The notes under the pieces are model-generated. The model saw only the letters and a program-made list of their open reading frames with translations, was not told the origin of the DNA and did no database searches. The position numbers and the translations under genes were made by a program. From Typha latifolia (lineage: Eukaryota > Streptophyta > Magnoliopsida > Poales > Typhaceae): DNA of 64,000 nucleotides. The DNA is taken from assembly GCA_019914945.1 (NCBI GenBank), contig CM034101.1:5591188-5655187 (forward strand). Reading direction: 5' to 3'. The number at the start of each line of letters is the position of its first letter. Position 1 is the stretch's first letter. Positions 1 to 12,108 of the stretch are shown in pieces.

Positions 1-2906
1 CTCATCAAAGACAAAGTCCATGGATTTTATAAGACTATGGTATCTCTCAACAACTCATACTCTGCATCTCCTATTTATATCCCAGGTCTCCTTTTTTTTG
101 TGTGTGCAAACAGACATCCTTACAAATTAGAGAGAGAGAGGAGCACTTTAGAGTCAAGGCCAAAGGAGGTGGCTATCCTCCAGTTGAGTGCCAATAGGTC
201 TGGCTCTTTTGGCAGTTCTTGCCAGTATAATCACTTCCACTCCCTAGGCTAGACTGCCTCAGCTATGAATCCAATGCTCTTTAGTTTTCAAGTGACTGAT
301 TTGTATGGCCTGACCTGTAGAGGCAATCACAGAAAAGGCCAATGGTGAATCAAATCAAAGATTACCATTCCTTCACAGAATACAGATGTTGATCTCCAAC
401 AAGAAAAGCCAACATCTCCTTGATTTTAAAAATTGGACAGTTCATATCAAAAGTTTGACATGTTTGTTGTTGTGCTAAAAAACATATCATTCATATTCAA
501 AGAGTGTGCATGTCCATGCAAATTTGCATGCATAATTTGGATAGACATGCAAGTTGCATCATCTGTTTTTGTTGGAGAACTTTATGTTTGTAGGCTATAC
601 ATGAAGAATGCATATGTATAGATGTTTTATGCATTCACTATTTGATATATTCTGATATAAGAGAACAAATTCAAGATTTGCTTTACCTCTAAATGCTTAG
701 GTAACTATTGCCATTAAATCTTGTTTTCGTTTGGTATGCAGCATTCATGGAAAAGTTAAAACTTGGGTCTAAATGCTTACATGCCATGTTACGATATGTC
801 CATTTTTTTTATGATCTCCAGTACTGATTCTTTTAGTACTTATTAGTTGAGCAAGTTCCTAACTAACCTTTAATAAAGTGGCCCAGTTTTAGGAACCCAA
901 ATCTTGTAGTGCCCTAATGGCCAATGACTTGACTTTGCCACATATCTAGTCTGAATACAAGTGGTCCCCACATTGGAGCCTCAACCTGGATGTGCATAAA
1001 TGACCAACTACATCACACATTGTAATCTAGAGGGAATAAAGGTTATATTTCGTGGGTGGGTGATGCCTTAGAAAATGATATCAAAGTTGTATCTAATCAT
1101 CTACAGGTCCCAAGACATTAACAGTGCCAAGAGACAGGTCACAGACAGCATGACAGTTGGAGTTTCCTCAATCTATGCCCTTCCCATTCTCCATGTTTGA
1201 GTAAAATAAGAACATCTCATGGATGATGAATGATGATGCAATGTTTATATTAATGACCTAGTATCATGAGTACACTGAACCTGAGCAAAGTGATGGGCCA
1301 GGGATTGTGGCCTGTGCAATCCTTTGTTCCATTCTATACCTCTGCTTGCTTGTCTTATGATAGGAGAAAGATTAAAGCAGAGTCGATAATGCCAGTTAAT
1401 TAAGCCCAATACGTATCATTTTCATGCCATGTCAATCCCTTGTATTTATCAGAAACTTCTTTAGTTTTCCTTTTGGAAGATATAATTTTTGAAAGGTATA
1501 GCTGATTTGATCTCTTGTTATTTTCTGGTCGTGCCTTCCTGTAGATAGAAAGTTTTATACTCTTGTATGTGTACAAATTTGTTTGATCATATATTTAAAT
1601 CACGATTATCCATGCTTCCTCTCGTACGTGGCCACCAGTGGTACCTCTCAATTAACAAGTAAATGTTCACATCTCTAATGCACATCAGCATTGAGCCAAA
1701 ATCTAAGGCCAGTTAAAAACTAGCACACTGATGCTGTACTCTTTGTATGTACTCGATCGATCATCTGCATTATTAACTTGAAGGCAATATTCTATTCCTA
1801 TTCCATTCTGTCTTTGGCATATCATTATCTGTTTTGTTATTCTTTACCATTATGTTCTTGTCCCAAAATATAGTCCTAATCTTGCTATTTGCTTTAAACA
1901 CCAAACATTCTTTCAAGAAGATCAAAGCCATTCATCCATCAGTATATCACCATTATCATTATCATCATGTTGTTCCCATTTTCCTTTTAATGCTTTTGAT
2001 TATCATATACATATATATAAATCGATCATAGTTTAAAGTCCCAGCCTAGACCGAACAGTATGAGTCAAAACTATTGAAAAAGTAAAATTGTTGGTTTTGT
2101 GTTTTGTCCTGTTGGAAAATTGGGATAAGGGGGTTTATCTCGAATAAACACTTTTTTATCTCAAAATTTCTTCCTAAACAGGGGATGAAGAAATGAGAGA
2201 AAAAAAAGTCTGAATCCCAATTTTTGGATATCTTTATCCCAATATTTAGCAGAGATAAAATTATTGGAATATCTCACCTTTTTATCCAACTTTTCAAATG
2301 ACTGAATTGCTCTTCTCAAAAAGCCAAGTTACTGAATTGGTAATATGGGTATAATATATATTTATAATGACTATATTTTATTGTGATTATAATATAATAT
2401 ATTAAAATATGTTCGTAGTAAAAAATGTTTTGATATGGAATATACATTTGCGATAGTATCTATAATGTGTAAATTATGAAAATTAAAGTTAAATTATTTT
2501 TAGCTAGAATTCTAAATATAATCATGGTATGGTAATATAATTGTTGTAAAATAAAATTGCACTTTCTATTTAATTTTAAACATATTTATTATCTTCTCTA
2601 AAAAAGAGAAATGGCAAATATTTATTTACATTAAATTAGAAAAAAGACAATAAGAATAATTTAATTACCTATATTCCTTATTTCAGCTATTACAATTAAC
2701 TATTATCTTGTCTCATATTTTTATTGCAGCACTTATCCTTTTTACAACTAAACATCTAATAAAAATTGGAATAAAATATTTTTGTATAATAAGATAAGTT
2801 CTTGTTTTATCTCAATAAAAGATTGCCTCCACTGTGGATATATAAATTGGTCAGATAAAAATTAGTTGTAGCAAAGTTGCCTACCATGTAGAATTGAAAA
2901 GCAGAA
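1..2906. other. Intergenic region upstream of the GA20-oxidase gene
   Basis: AT-rich DNA with only short open frames lacking any recognisable domain. The stretch at about 2340-2800 is especially AT-rich. I see no exon, RNA gene or clear transposon boundary. It probably includes distal promoter sequence of the gene at 3182, but no specific regulatory element can be supported. Confidence 0.6.
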
Positions 2907-2919
2907 GTGTGTGTGTGTG

Positions 2920-2996
<77 letters not shown>
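2907..2996. repeat. Compound microsatellite (GT)7(AT)5(GA)33
   Basis: Three perfect dinucleotide tracts abut: GT at 2907-2920, AT at 2921-2930 and GA at 2931-2996. The array ends about 105 bp before a TATA-like box and about 185 bp before the first ATG of the gibberellin 20-oxidase gene, so it lies in the proximal promoter or a long leader. The GA tract is uninterrupted, which usually means high length polymorphism. Confidence 0.95.
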
Positions 2997-2999
<3 letters not shown>

Positions 3000-3101
3000 C
3001 AGTTAGGCCAGAGGATATGACGAGATTGATCCTTTAGCATCGGTAGTTTGTTCACCGACCTCCCCAATGAGCGGTCTTTAACTTTTCCCTCCATTCTTCT
3101 C

Positions 3102-3110
3102 TTTATATTA
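3102..3110 (+). promoter_or_regulatory. Putative TATA box of the GA20-oxidase gene
   Basis: TTTATATTA lies in a pyrimidine-rich stretch 72 bp upstream of the first in-frame ATG (3182) and 129 bp upstream of the second (3239). A start site about 30 bp downstream would give a leader of 50-110 nt. Position and sequence are the only support. Confidence 0.4.
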
Positions 3111-3181
3111 CTCCCCTTCCTTATACTACTACTACTACTAACTAATTTAAGCCATTGTCTATTGGCTCCCTCTCTCTCTCT

Positions 3182-4596
3182 ATGGTCCACCGTCCTCTCT
3201 CCTCACCAAACTCCAAGCCGGACTCACCCCTTCGGCCCATGGCCACGGCCCACCATCCGCCGCCCGCCCTCGTCTTCGACGCCGCCGTCCTCAGCCGCCA
3301 GCCCGACATCCCCGCCCAATTCGTCTGGCCGGAAGAAGACAAACCCACGCCCGAAGCCGCCGAGGAGCTCTCCGTCCCCCTCGTCGATCTCTCCGCCTTC
3401 CTCTCTGGCAACGGCGCCGCCGACGTCATCCGTCTCGTCGGCGACGCGTGCGGCCAGCACGGGTTCTTCCAGGTGATCAACCACGGCATCGACGCCGAGC
3501 TCCTCGCCGAGGCCCACCGCTGCGTCGACGCCTTCTTCACCATGCCGCTCTCCGAGAAGCAGCGGGCGCAGCGCAAGCCCGGCGAGAGCTGCGGCTACGC
3601 CAGCAGCTTCACCGGCCGGTTCGCGAACAAGCTCCCGTGGAAGGAGACCCTCTCCTTTCGGTTCTCCTCCTCCCCCTTCGGCGCCGATTCCGTTCTCGAC
3701 TACTTCGTCAACACTCTCGGAGAAGAGTATCGGCACTACGGGTAACAATAACATTTCTGTTATTTTTTTTTCTTTTCTTTTCTTTTTGATGGGTTACAAC
3801 ATGATTAATCAAATCAAATCAAATTAAATGGTCCGCCTCTTTATTTATATTCAATTATTAACTCCTCCTCTCATGTTAATTTTTGTTAAACTGCCTCGCA
3901 GAGTAGTATACCAACGTTACTGCGAGGCAATGAGCAGACTATCCTTGGAAATAATGGAGGTATTAGGACTCAGCCTCGGGGTCGGGCGGGTCCACTACCG
4001 GAGCTTCTTCGACGGCAACGACTCGATCATGAGGTTAAACTATTACCCCCCGTGCCAGAAGCCTGATCTGACTCTCGGCACTGGCCCGCATTGCGACCCG
4101 ACCTCCCTCACCATCCTCCACCAGGACGACGTCGGCGGCCTGCAGGTCTTCACCGACGGGCGGTGGCGCAGCATACGGCCTAGAACGGACGCTTTTGTTG
4201 TCAACATCGGCGATACATTCATGGTAGTAGGATCAACTAGAAACGCATAAGTCTTCTACAATAAGATTAAATCGATCTAGGTAGTGTAGGATTGATTTGG
4301 TGAATGAATGGATTCTTTGCATGCAGGCATTGTCGAATGGGCGGTACAAGAGCTGCCTCCACCGGGCGGTGGTGAACAGCGCGACGGCCAGGAAGTCGCT
4401 CGCGTTCTTCCTCTGCCCGGAGATGGAGAAGGTGGTGCGGCCGCCGGGAGTACTGGTGGACGCCAGGAACCCGAGGGCGTACCCGGACTTCACGTGGTCG
4501 GCCCTGCTCGAGTTCACGCAGAAGCATTACAGAGCTGACATGAAAACACTTGATGCATTCGCCAAATGGATTCTACAAGATCAGGGGAGGGTGTAG
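3182..4596 (+). CDS. GA20ox: Gibberellin 20-oxidase (2-oxoglutarate/Fe(II) dioxygenase), three exons
   Basis: Exons read as 3182-3741, 3902-4223 and 4327-4596 (stop TAG). Introns of 160 and 103 bp have GT...AG ends. The joined frame is 383 codons plus stop, or 364 if translation starts at the second ATG (3239), which has the better context. Seen: LPWKET at residues 151-156 and NYYPPC at 233-238, both typical of GA20-oxidases; Fe(II) ligands His250 and Asp252 in GPHCDPT and His306 in CLHRAVV; the 2-oxoglutarate-binding pair Arg316/Ser318 in RKSLAFF. Length, motif order and intron positions fit the family. Known role: a soluble, probably cytosolic enzyme that successively oxidises carbon 20 of GA12/GA53 to GA9/GA20, a rate-controlling step of gibberellin synthesis, often feedback-regulated. 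Exon 1 is strikingly GC-rich compared with its flanks. No defect is visible. GA20-oxidase is favoured over GA3-oxidase because of LPWKET and NYYPPC. Confidence 0.95.
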
Positions 4597-4765
4597 AAGA
4601 GAAATTAACTTAGAGAAGAATGAAGGAAGAAAGGATAAAAAGGGGAGTCTGATGGTGAAAAGTAATAATAAGATGGTAGAAGAGAAATTAAAGGAAGTAG
4701 TAGGCAGGGAAGAATAGAAGTAGTTCCAATTTTCACTGGAGCCATGTTAATAGAGTGGAGTAATT

Positions 4766-4798
4766 AGAAGAAGAAGAAGCAGCAGCAGCAGCAGCAGC
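4766..4798. repeat. (AAG)n(CAG)n trinucleotide repeat
   Basis: A short AAG run passes into about six CAG/GCA units roughly 170-200 bp after the gibberellin oxidase stop codon, so it probably lies in its 3' UTR or just beyond. Confidence 0.85.
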
Positions 4799-4799
4799 T

Positions 4800-7700
4800 A
4801 TGCCACTAGTGAAGTCCAACTCAGCCTTGTTTGTGCTATCTGTGTCTGCATGATCTTCCCCTCAACTGAACAAAAGTAGCTGATAGAGATGGCCTCTTCT
4901 AAGTTGCATCATGGTGGTAGAATTCCTATCTGAACAAAATTTACAGATAGGGTTTTGGAAGGAGACAGGTGATGGGCATCCAAAATGCAACTACATCATG
5001 CAACTGTAGAACAATGACAGAAGAACCAGCTTCTTAATTACAAGAACCAGGTTCTTTTTGCATCTTACCACCTACATTTCTGCCTTATTGTAAAAAAAAA
5101 AAAGAATAGCCTCCACTTCTCCTCAATATATCTGCAAATTGGCTCCTCTTTTTACAATAATCTTTGCAGACAATCATTAATTCGACGAAACAATATAGTG
5201 AGAATATTCCTATCCTTATGAATGATCGACGGTTGTCTTTCACAAAATTTCTGAAAAGGAAAAAAAAAACAAGAACCCAGTAGCAAACTTGTCAAGCAGA
5301 GGAGGGTGATTTTCTGTAATAAGACTAAAACGTAGGCGGTGATCTGCACAAGGCCCAAATTCTAATTTCTCTGTTCTTTTTCTTTTCAACAAAAGTTTGA
5401 TGATAGATACCATAGAGCGAGCACATCCATATCCTCTCTCAGGGCTGGCTTGTCCTTCTCTTGGACTTGGTTTGTCTTCCCTTTCTCCCTTTCTTTGTCC
5501 CTTGGCTCCTCCCACTAGCCCCATTTTGAAATTTGCTTCATGTCAGAAAGGATTTTTCTCTTGAACTCTTATTTTGGACTTATTCTTTTACCCCCTCCCT
5601 CTTCCTCTTTTTTGTTAGATAAGAGGCCACTCATCTCTGATATAAAAAAGCACTTATACTCCTCCTACATGATGATGAGATAGAAAACTCTCTCCTCCTC
5701 ATCCGACGCCTAAAAAGAAAAGAAAAAAAAAATCACGATTCATACGTGTTAAATACTTGGCAATGTGCTAGTAGTACAAAAGAACTAATAGAGAGAAGTG
5801 GAGAGGGGGGAAGAGAGAGAAGAATTAGGGGAGGTGTATAATTGTGTATTTGTCCTAATGTTTGTCCTCAAATGGGGCAACATTCTCTCTTGGGGTTAAA
5901 GAAAAGGTGGGTCCATGGCGAGCACTCTTAATATCCTTGGCCTGAAGCGGTGGCAGCCGCTAAGGCAAAGGACAAATGCTGCCTCTCCTCTACTCGCTCG
6001 CGTCACATGGGCAACGACCATCTCTTGTTCCACTCTGGCAAAAGAAGCCCGCGAGCGCACGAGGAAACCGCGCTCCACGACAACTCTGTCCTCCTCTTGT
6101 CCTAATGGACTCCCTGTCCTCTTCCTCTCTATATATCTCTTCCTTCTTAATTTTCCTCCTCCTATCCTTGCACCTCCTCCCTAAATACTTTGCTCGTTAA
6201 TTTAAGTTGGGGTTGCTCTATCACTCTGACAACTACTCCATCGTAAGAGTAGTGGCAGAGGGTCACATTTTATGTATGCGCACGTCGGTTAAAGAGTTCA
6301 ACCGAATAAAACCTGACCTTATATCTCCGCTCGGTTTGTTCTCAGAATCTAAATCCGAATCCGAATCTAAATCTGGCCGAATGGGTGTGTGCATTGCCAT
6401 TTGCCGTCTCTAATTCTAAGGACCACATAGCACTCAGAACATGGTTGGGTGTACTTGTCGAAAAGCATTAACTGTTCAAAAGATGCTCCTCTTTTTTCTT
6501 ACTCTTTTTTATTTTTTAAGAGCTCCAAAACTATATATATATATATATATATATATGGTACACAAAGGGTCAATTCACAGAGCTCTAACTAACATTCTAA
6601 CTTAGACTAGTATATGCTTTAAGTTATGTACGTCGCCGAATTGTTACTCTAAATTAAATGTCATCGAAAAATTGCTCAAAGTCATTACACTGCACTGTTG
6701 AGTTGCTTCACCAGGTCTTCGCACCGTTGAATTATCAATCGAGTCGAACTAAGCCGTCAAGTTAGCTACCAAATTATAAAATAATTTTTTTAGAATAATT
6801 GTTTAGGATTGGAGTAGACCCTACGACTTACTTAGTTGTAAAGGAGATACCTGCCAATTTTACAAAGATGATTTTTTTTCTTTTATCATTCAAGAGTTTA
6901 AAAGCTATAATATATGAGTTGGACAAGGGGCCAACTCTCCCTTGATACAAAAATACTTAAATCTCACTAAATTTTTTAGTTCTAAATCGTGCCAAGCTAT
7001 TACTCCTAGCTATCGCTTTATCCCAGCATATTACTGAGCCATTAAACCGAGTCAAATCATACAGCCAAGCTAAGCTAAGCTACTAGCACCAAAATAAATT
7101 ATCCACAATAAATTTATTTAGAGATAAACTCGAATTTGTCATCTTCTAACTCACAAGTGGGTATCGGGACAACTTTCTAAAGTCACTGGTGGTTTACAAT
7201 GATGCTTCTCAAATCTTGGTCACTTCATCAATGCATCCTTGACCCTTTGGAGATCATCTGAATCCTGGGACGTAGGAATTTCATGCATCTGGCTTAACCT
7301 GGCAGCTCTTGATTGGACCCCAAGAACAGTTGGATAAAAGTTGAAAGACCTTTAATTGATTTGACAGCAGTTAGGAATTTCTTAGGTGCAGACTGCAGAG
7401 GATCTGATCCCTAAAAAATGGGGGTTGTTATTTGTCCTTGGGAGATCTTGTACCTGGTTGAGATATCGCCTTTGTAACTTGAAGCAGATTCGCTACAAGT
7501 GCCGTACGAATTTTCTGCAGTCCAAACCATATAGATGGCAGCCCTTAGTTGACCACTTGACTGTCGAAGCAGTTAAAGCTGTTGGCTTTATGTCTAAAAG
7601 TGTGATATGTGAATATACGATTAACACGTATTTACCTGCCATAAATCCTGATTAGAGGACTTATGGAATCCTAATCAATTTAAAAGCTCTAAGCCTATAT

Positions 7701-7936
7701 GTTATATATAGGTCCACTGTTATATCTCACTTTTCATATCTTTTCCACTCTTTTAACTATTTGAGAACAATCTCACTAGCATATAAAGAGTTTGAAGTTG
7801 CTTTCTTTCTGTTGTTTTTGTTGTCGATATCGTTCTTTTCAGGAACAAAAACCTGTCATCCTAGTTGGCCATGTGTCACGGACTTAACGTTTCTATATAT
7901 TCATTCGTACATGTGTTTTTGAAATTAGTTAGCTCC
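4800..7936. other. Intergenic region, no supported gene
   Basis: Mostly AT-rich with a GC-richer patch at about 5900-6120, where short open frames exist on both strands but none has a recognisable motif. A promoter-like stretch at about 7570-7850 (ATATGTTATATATAGG, then CT-rich sequence) resembles an LTR but has no partner in this window. Confidence 0.5.
6532..6556. repeat. (AT)n microsatellite
   Basis: About 12 uninterrupted AT/TA units. Confidence 0.9.
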
Positions 7937-8016
7937 TTGGAAGCCTAATATGTGGTCAAATGTTACCTTGAGTTGTTTGGAAGCCTAATATGTGGTCAAA
8001 TGTTACCTTGAGTTGT
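7937..8016. repeat. Perfect 2 x 40-bp tandem duplication
   Basis: The 40-bp unit starting TTGGAAGCCTAATATG occurs at 7937-7976 and again at 7977-8016 with no difference, which suggests a recent duplication in non-coding DNA. Confidence 0.95.
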
Positions 8017-8070
8017 ATAAGTTAAGAGGGTTGAGTACATAGTGTTTCCTAAGTTGTGTAAATTCAGAGG

Positions 8071-8768
8071 TGTTACGAATAAGATCTAAACTAATTCGGA
8101 CGTAATAAAATTATAAAAATTTATATGATGGTAACCTCATGAGTTAAGATTCTAATGACTCTAGTTTCACATGAGTCAAATATTTAGATAAAAAGATATA
8201 ATTAAAATAGTGGAGTAAGGTCAGAATGGTAAATATCCTAAGTTACGGTGGTCATTGAAGGGCGACGGGCCGCCAAGGGTGGCAGTGGACGGCCGTATAG
8301 GAGGGTAGCTGCTGGAGGAAGGTGGTGGCTAGGATTTGAATGCTTGGAAGGATTCTACGATTATGATCTACTCCTATACAAATAAAGATGATTTAATGGC
8401 TACGATAAAAATGGTAAATACAATAATAAAAAATAATTAAATTCAAATAATTCTCAATGCTTGGATTAATAAATTAAGACACTCATCCCATCTATATATA
8501 GGGGTCGAGTATAATGAGTCATACACGAGTTTAGCCCTAAAAGCTTATACGACTCGAATTAGGATTTACATTAGTGGTTTATATGATTTAATTAAACTTA
8601 TCTTAGTGGTTTACATGACTTAATTAAACTTATCTTAGTGGCTTATATGACTTAACTAGACTTGCTTTAAGGGCTTACATAAGCATGAATCAATTAAAAG
8701 TTAAATAGGCTTGATCCATCGAGCCCAATGTCCTCATGATATGATCCGATCTGATTCGATTCGCATCA
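8071..8768 (-). mobile_element. Solo LTR of a gypsy-type element (LTR family B), reverse
   Basis: On the + strand it runs from TGTTACGAAT to TTCGCATCA, i.e. TGATGCGAA...CGTAACA in LTR sense. It shares long blocks with LTRs at 29571, 34711 and 37346/38710, including the 'TGGCCGTCCACC' and 'AACCCTAGCCACC' stretches (read in sense). Flanks AGAGG (8066-8070) and AAAGG (8769-8773) form a 5-bp target duplication with one mismatch. There is no internal region beside it, so it is a solo LTR left by recombination. Confidence 0.75.
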
Positions 8769-9357
8769 AAAGGATTGAGTAGATTATGTTTCTAATGATT
8801 AAACTAGCTTGCAATGCCATGAAAAGTCGGGCATAACAATTTTCCCCCAAATTAGATGCAATTTAAATAGATGGAATGCAAGTTTTAGTAGAATGAGATA
8901 TCAAAGTAGTAATAAATATTGAATTTAGTGTGCAACTAAATGCTGGAAATGTGGAGAGAATACTATTAATTGAAGGGTTAGTTACATCTTCACCCTTCAA
9001 TTATTGCATCATTTTCACCCCCCTTGAAAAAATGGATATATACATCCCTTAAACTATATAAATATAAATTTTATTGGAAATTTTGATATAAACGATCTTA
9101 ACATATTGATAAATTTAATAGATGGACAAAAATCTCGTCTTCCTTTCATATCTTTCTATATTTTCCTTTCATTGCCTCTGATAATTTCTCTAAATATCAA
9201 ACTATAAACCAATCATTCCTAATTCCTTTAAAATTTACTTATAACAAGAGAATGGAAGAGAAAGAAAGGTTATTTTTGTCTTTCTAATTTGTTAGTCAAA
9301 ATATTAATACATTTTCTAGTAAAATTTCTAATAGAGTGAACTTAGTAATATAATTAG

Positions 9358-9462
9358 GGGATAATTCCCTTTTCACCCCCTAAACTATTGCCTATTTTCA
9401 TATTTACTCCCTGAACTATTTTTTGGTACATACTGGCCTCCTAAACTATCAAAAATACCTCA
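9358..9462 (+). repeat. Left TIR of the Pack-MULE
   Basis: About 105 bp inverted with respect to 10964-11069. Both contain the CACCCCCTAAA and TTTTGGTACA blocks and end at the (inverted) TACCTCA block. Confidence 0.85.
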
Positions 9463-10039
9463 CCCCCTGACGTCATTGACAGAATTAATAAATTAACCAA
9501 ATTACCCCTCCACTTATAATGACGAGATAATTAAGTGGCTTAGCTAATATTAAATATTTTATTTTTTTTAATTTCTTCATTACTCTTTCCCTCTGCCTTA
9601 ATCCCCTTTATAAACAATCCTTCTTTCCTCTCCTCTCTAACCACATCTCACCTCGCTCGATCCCTCCCCCTCCCCCTCCCCCCCCCCAACGGCTCTTGCG
9701 ATATCTCCGGCGACGCTGGGTTCGAAGAAGAGGGCAACATCGATGTTGGACTCAGAGAAGAGGGACGTCGGGTTCTTACAATAAGCTATCATCCCTTAGA
9801 TCAAATTCTCCAGCTCCGAGTTGGCGCTGCTACTCCTCTTCAACGCCAATGTGGTACTAGACCCGTCAAGCTTGCACTGGAGAAGGAGGATGAGTTGGAA
9901 GAGGAGCATGACATTGTTGCCGAATACCGCACGAAGGCACTCAAAAATGACCTCTTTTGCCCACCATCGTCTTCGTCTTTGCTTTGGATTTGCCCAAATG
10001 GGTTCTTCTTCTTTGCGAACTCTATCGCCTCAGAGCACC

Positions 10040-10310
10040 CCATTTTGGAGGAGAATAGGCAAGGCCCAAAGAATGTGGTGGGAACAGCACATGATAGCCG
10101 GATGCAAGACGGCTCAATGCATGTGGGCTGAAAATAGTATGCTGTGTTGTTCTTACAGAATGGTTTGGAGTCTATGTTGGAAGACTTGATCAGTGTATAG
10201 GTCAAAATTGGAGAGCATGATGTGGCCATCCTCTCGAACAAGGACATTTTCCGGCTTGAGGTCACGGTATATAATTCCAAGCATGTGTAGATATTCCATT
10301 GCAAGGAGTA
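10040..10310 (-). pseudogene. Captured fragment of an AGCVIII (D6PK/PINOID-type) protein kinase
   Basis: Minus-strand translation gives [17 protein letters not shown] followed by a [14 protein letters not shown] segment. These are the catalytic loop and the DFD segment typical of plant AGCVIII kinases. After a frame change comes [14 protein letters not shown] and then VPTTFFGP...LFSSK, which matches the insertion between DFD and the activation segment that characterises the D6PK group. The first Asp of the DFD-equivalent is Asn (SNFDL), there is a frameshift between the two blocks, and neither end of the kinase is present. It therefore cannot encode a kinase. It sits inside a Pack-MULE and was presumably copied from a host gene elsewhere. 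Whether it is transcribed, and could yield RNA antisense or homologous to the parent, is unknown. Confidence 0.8.
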
Positions 10311-11264
10311 TCTATGCTACATAGAACATGTAATTCAATAAAGAGAAAAGACTTGAAGTAAGTCTTTCAAGGCTTTGAGAGAGGGCATGAGGCATTTTGA
10401 GAGAGAGAGAGAGAGAGCTCGAAGAAGAGGGAGACGGCGAACGGGAGGAATTTGGAGAGAGAGACAAAGGGCTCGGAGAAGACGACGATGACGACGCTGG
10501 GCTCGGAGAATAGGGCTATGGCGATGGCGATGCTGAGGTGGGGCTCGGAGAAGAGGGCGGATCTATCCCTTAATCGGCCGCAGTCGCCGGAGGCGGCGAC
10601 GCAGCTGCTGAAGCTGTGCCGATTCAAGATCTAGCTCTGACGGGGATGCAGATCTTGCGATGGATCTGAATTCGAGCACGCTAGAGAGGAGGGCGACGAT
10701 AGGCTGCAGAGGAGGCGACGGTGGTCAACACCGTGGACGCGAAAGAGGTGACGATGGTAAAGCCGTGGAGGCTATGACCACCTAGGTTGTGACCGTAGTA
10801 ATGGAGAGAGAGAATGAAGGGGGTATTTTCATCCACCTAAAAGTTTATGATGACTTATCATGTGACTTGCACATGTATGAGGGTAAAATTGTCATATATT
10901 TGTCAGGTGATTAACATATTTTGGACGAAAATGTGTAACGAAACCATAATGAAATGGGTAAATTGAGGTATTTCTAATAGTTTAGGGGGTCAATGTGTAC
11001 CAAAAAAAAAATTCAGGGGGTCAATATGAAAATGAGTGATAATTTAGGGGGTGAAAAGGGAATTATCCCTATAATTAGACAATTCAAAAGGTGCATATGT
11101 TCACTTTTTTCTTGAGGGAGTAAAAAAGATATGCAGATGAGAAGGACAATTGTAACTAACTTGATCTTAATTGAATTAACTAGAATATATTGAAGTGTAG
11201 CGGACATTTGCACCGTAAACCAAAATAATGTTTAATTTTGTCCCACTACCCATTTTACTTGTAC

Positions 11265-12108
11265 TGATACGAAACGATTTGGTCCAAGTCACAGATTATT
11301 CTGCATAGTCACATAAGAGTATTCGTTAAATATTCTTCTTATATCATAAAATTACAAAACTAGTTGGAATAGCTTTGTAACTTCTAGGTTCATGTCTTTG
11401 ATATTTAGACCCTTGTCAGATTTGAATGGGTCTAATCTGGATGGCAAACCGTCAATAGTTCGACTTGCAGATGTTAATGAAGTGGATGGTTGATGATGGT
11501 GGTGATTATATAGATTGATGTTTTAGAGGAAAAGAAGAAGAAAAAGTAGACTAGCCCTTAGGGACAAAGGTGGTAGGGGTAGACAAAGGAGATTAGAAGA
11601 TAGATAAGATCTTGCCAATAAAAAGAGGTGGCATAGATTGGTAAAGATGGAAGAGAGAGATGTTAGGGTCGGCGGCTAAGTTGAGAGGGTAGATAGACAA
11701 AAGCAAAAGCTAATTAATCCTTAATTAATGCATTTGTACCTAAAATATAAGTTGTAAGACCCTATTTGTAGAGAATAAATAAAAGAGTCCTAAACAAATT
11801 TAACTAAATCAATATTCCTTATCTTTCTCGAATTAGTCCTTCATTTGACTATAGATAGTCTTATGAAGAAACTTTGAATACGAAAATTGTAGATCATAAA
11901 GTCGTTGGCTTCATAATATTTGGATACCTAATGAATATCTTGTAAATATTTTTCTAAAATTGTGCAAAGCTGAATTTAGCTAATTAATAATTTCTAACCT
12001 ACTAGGACTCTGACTAAACCACATAACCATAATAATTAAAATAACTAGACTCAATCTATCGAGGCCAATATCCTCATGATGTGAGTCAATTTTACCCGGT
12101 TCACATCA
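11265..12108 (-). mobile_element. Reverse solo LTR (family B, diverged)
   Basis: It runs TGATACGAAA...TTCACATCA on the + strand and shares blocks with the LTR at 56864-57689, such as AAGCTAATTAATC, AAACAAATTTAACTAAAT and AGACTCAATC. No flanking element is present and no perfect TSD was found (TGTAC versus TGCAA), so the ends are approximate. Confidence 0.6.

Larger units (their letters stand above)
9358..11069. mobile_element. Pack-MULE (Mutator-like TIR element with captured gene fragment)
   Basis: The 1,712-bp element has terminal inverted repeats of about 105 bp (9358-9462 and 10964-11069), both starting GGGATAATTCCCTTTTCACC when read inward. A perfect 9-bp TSD TATAATTAG lies at 9349-9357 and 11070-11078, the hallmark of Mutator-like insertion. 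It encodes no transposase, so it must be non-autonomous. The interior is GC-richer than its surroundings and holds an antisense protein kinase fragment (10040-10310), a + strand stretch of acidic, possibly coiled-coil character at about 9870-9950, and GA-rich low-complexity sequence at 10390-10620. This is the expected structure of a Pack-MULE. Confidence 0.85.
8975..11166. mobile_element. Outer TIR element (MITE-like, about 470 bp) split by a Pack-MULE
   Basis: It begins GGGTTAGTTACA at 8975, and its other end reads TTGTAACTAAC, roughly the inverse, with imperfect inverted similarity extending about 100 bp inward. A perfect 9-bp duplication TTAATTGAA flanks it at 8966-8974 and 11167-11175. 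Removing the inner insertion leaves 383 + 88 bp with no coding capacity. A 9-bp TSD fits Mutator-like elements. The ends are more diverged than those of the inner element, so family assignment is tentative. Confidence 0.55.

Noticed and set aside
2807..3190. 127-codon minus-strand frame
   Set aside because: Consists largely of Ser-Leu repeats encoded by the (GA)n microsatellite; no domain.
3048..3789. Several long open frames on both strands overlapping the first exon of the gibberellin oxidase
   Set aside because: They are shadows of GC-rich exon 1. Only the frame with LPWKET and dioxygenase continuity across introns is supported.
5896..6200. Open frames of 60-89 codons near a GC-richer stretch
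   Set aside because: Frames on both strands overlap, and none has a conserved motif or splice continuation.
9840..10304. 154-codon minus-strand frame as a host gene
   Set aside because: Part is a kinase fragment in a shifted frame, and it lies wholly inside a Pack-MULE with TSDs, so it is captured debris, not a gene.
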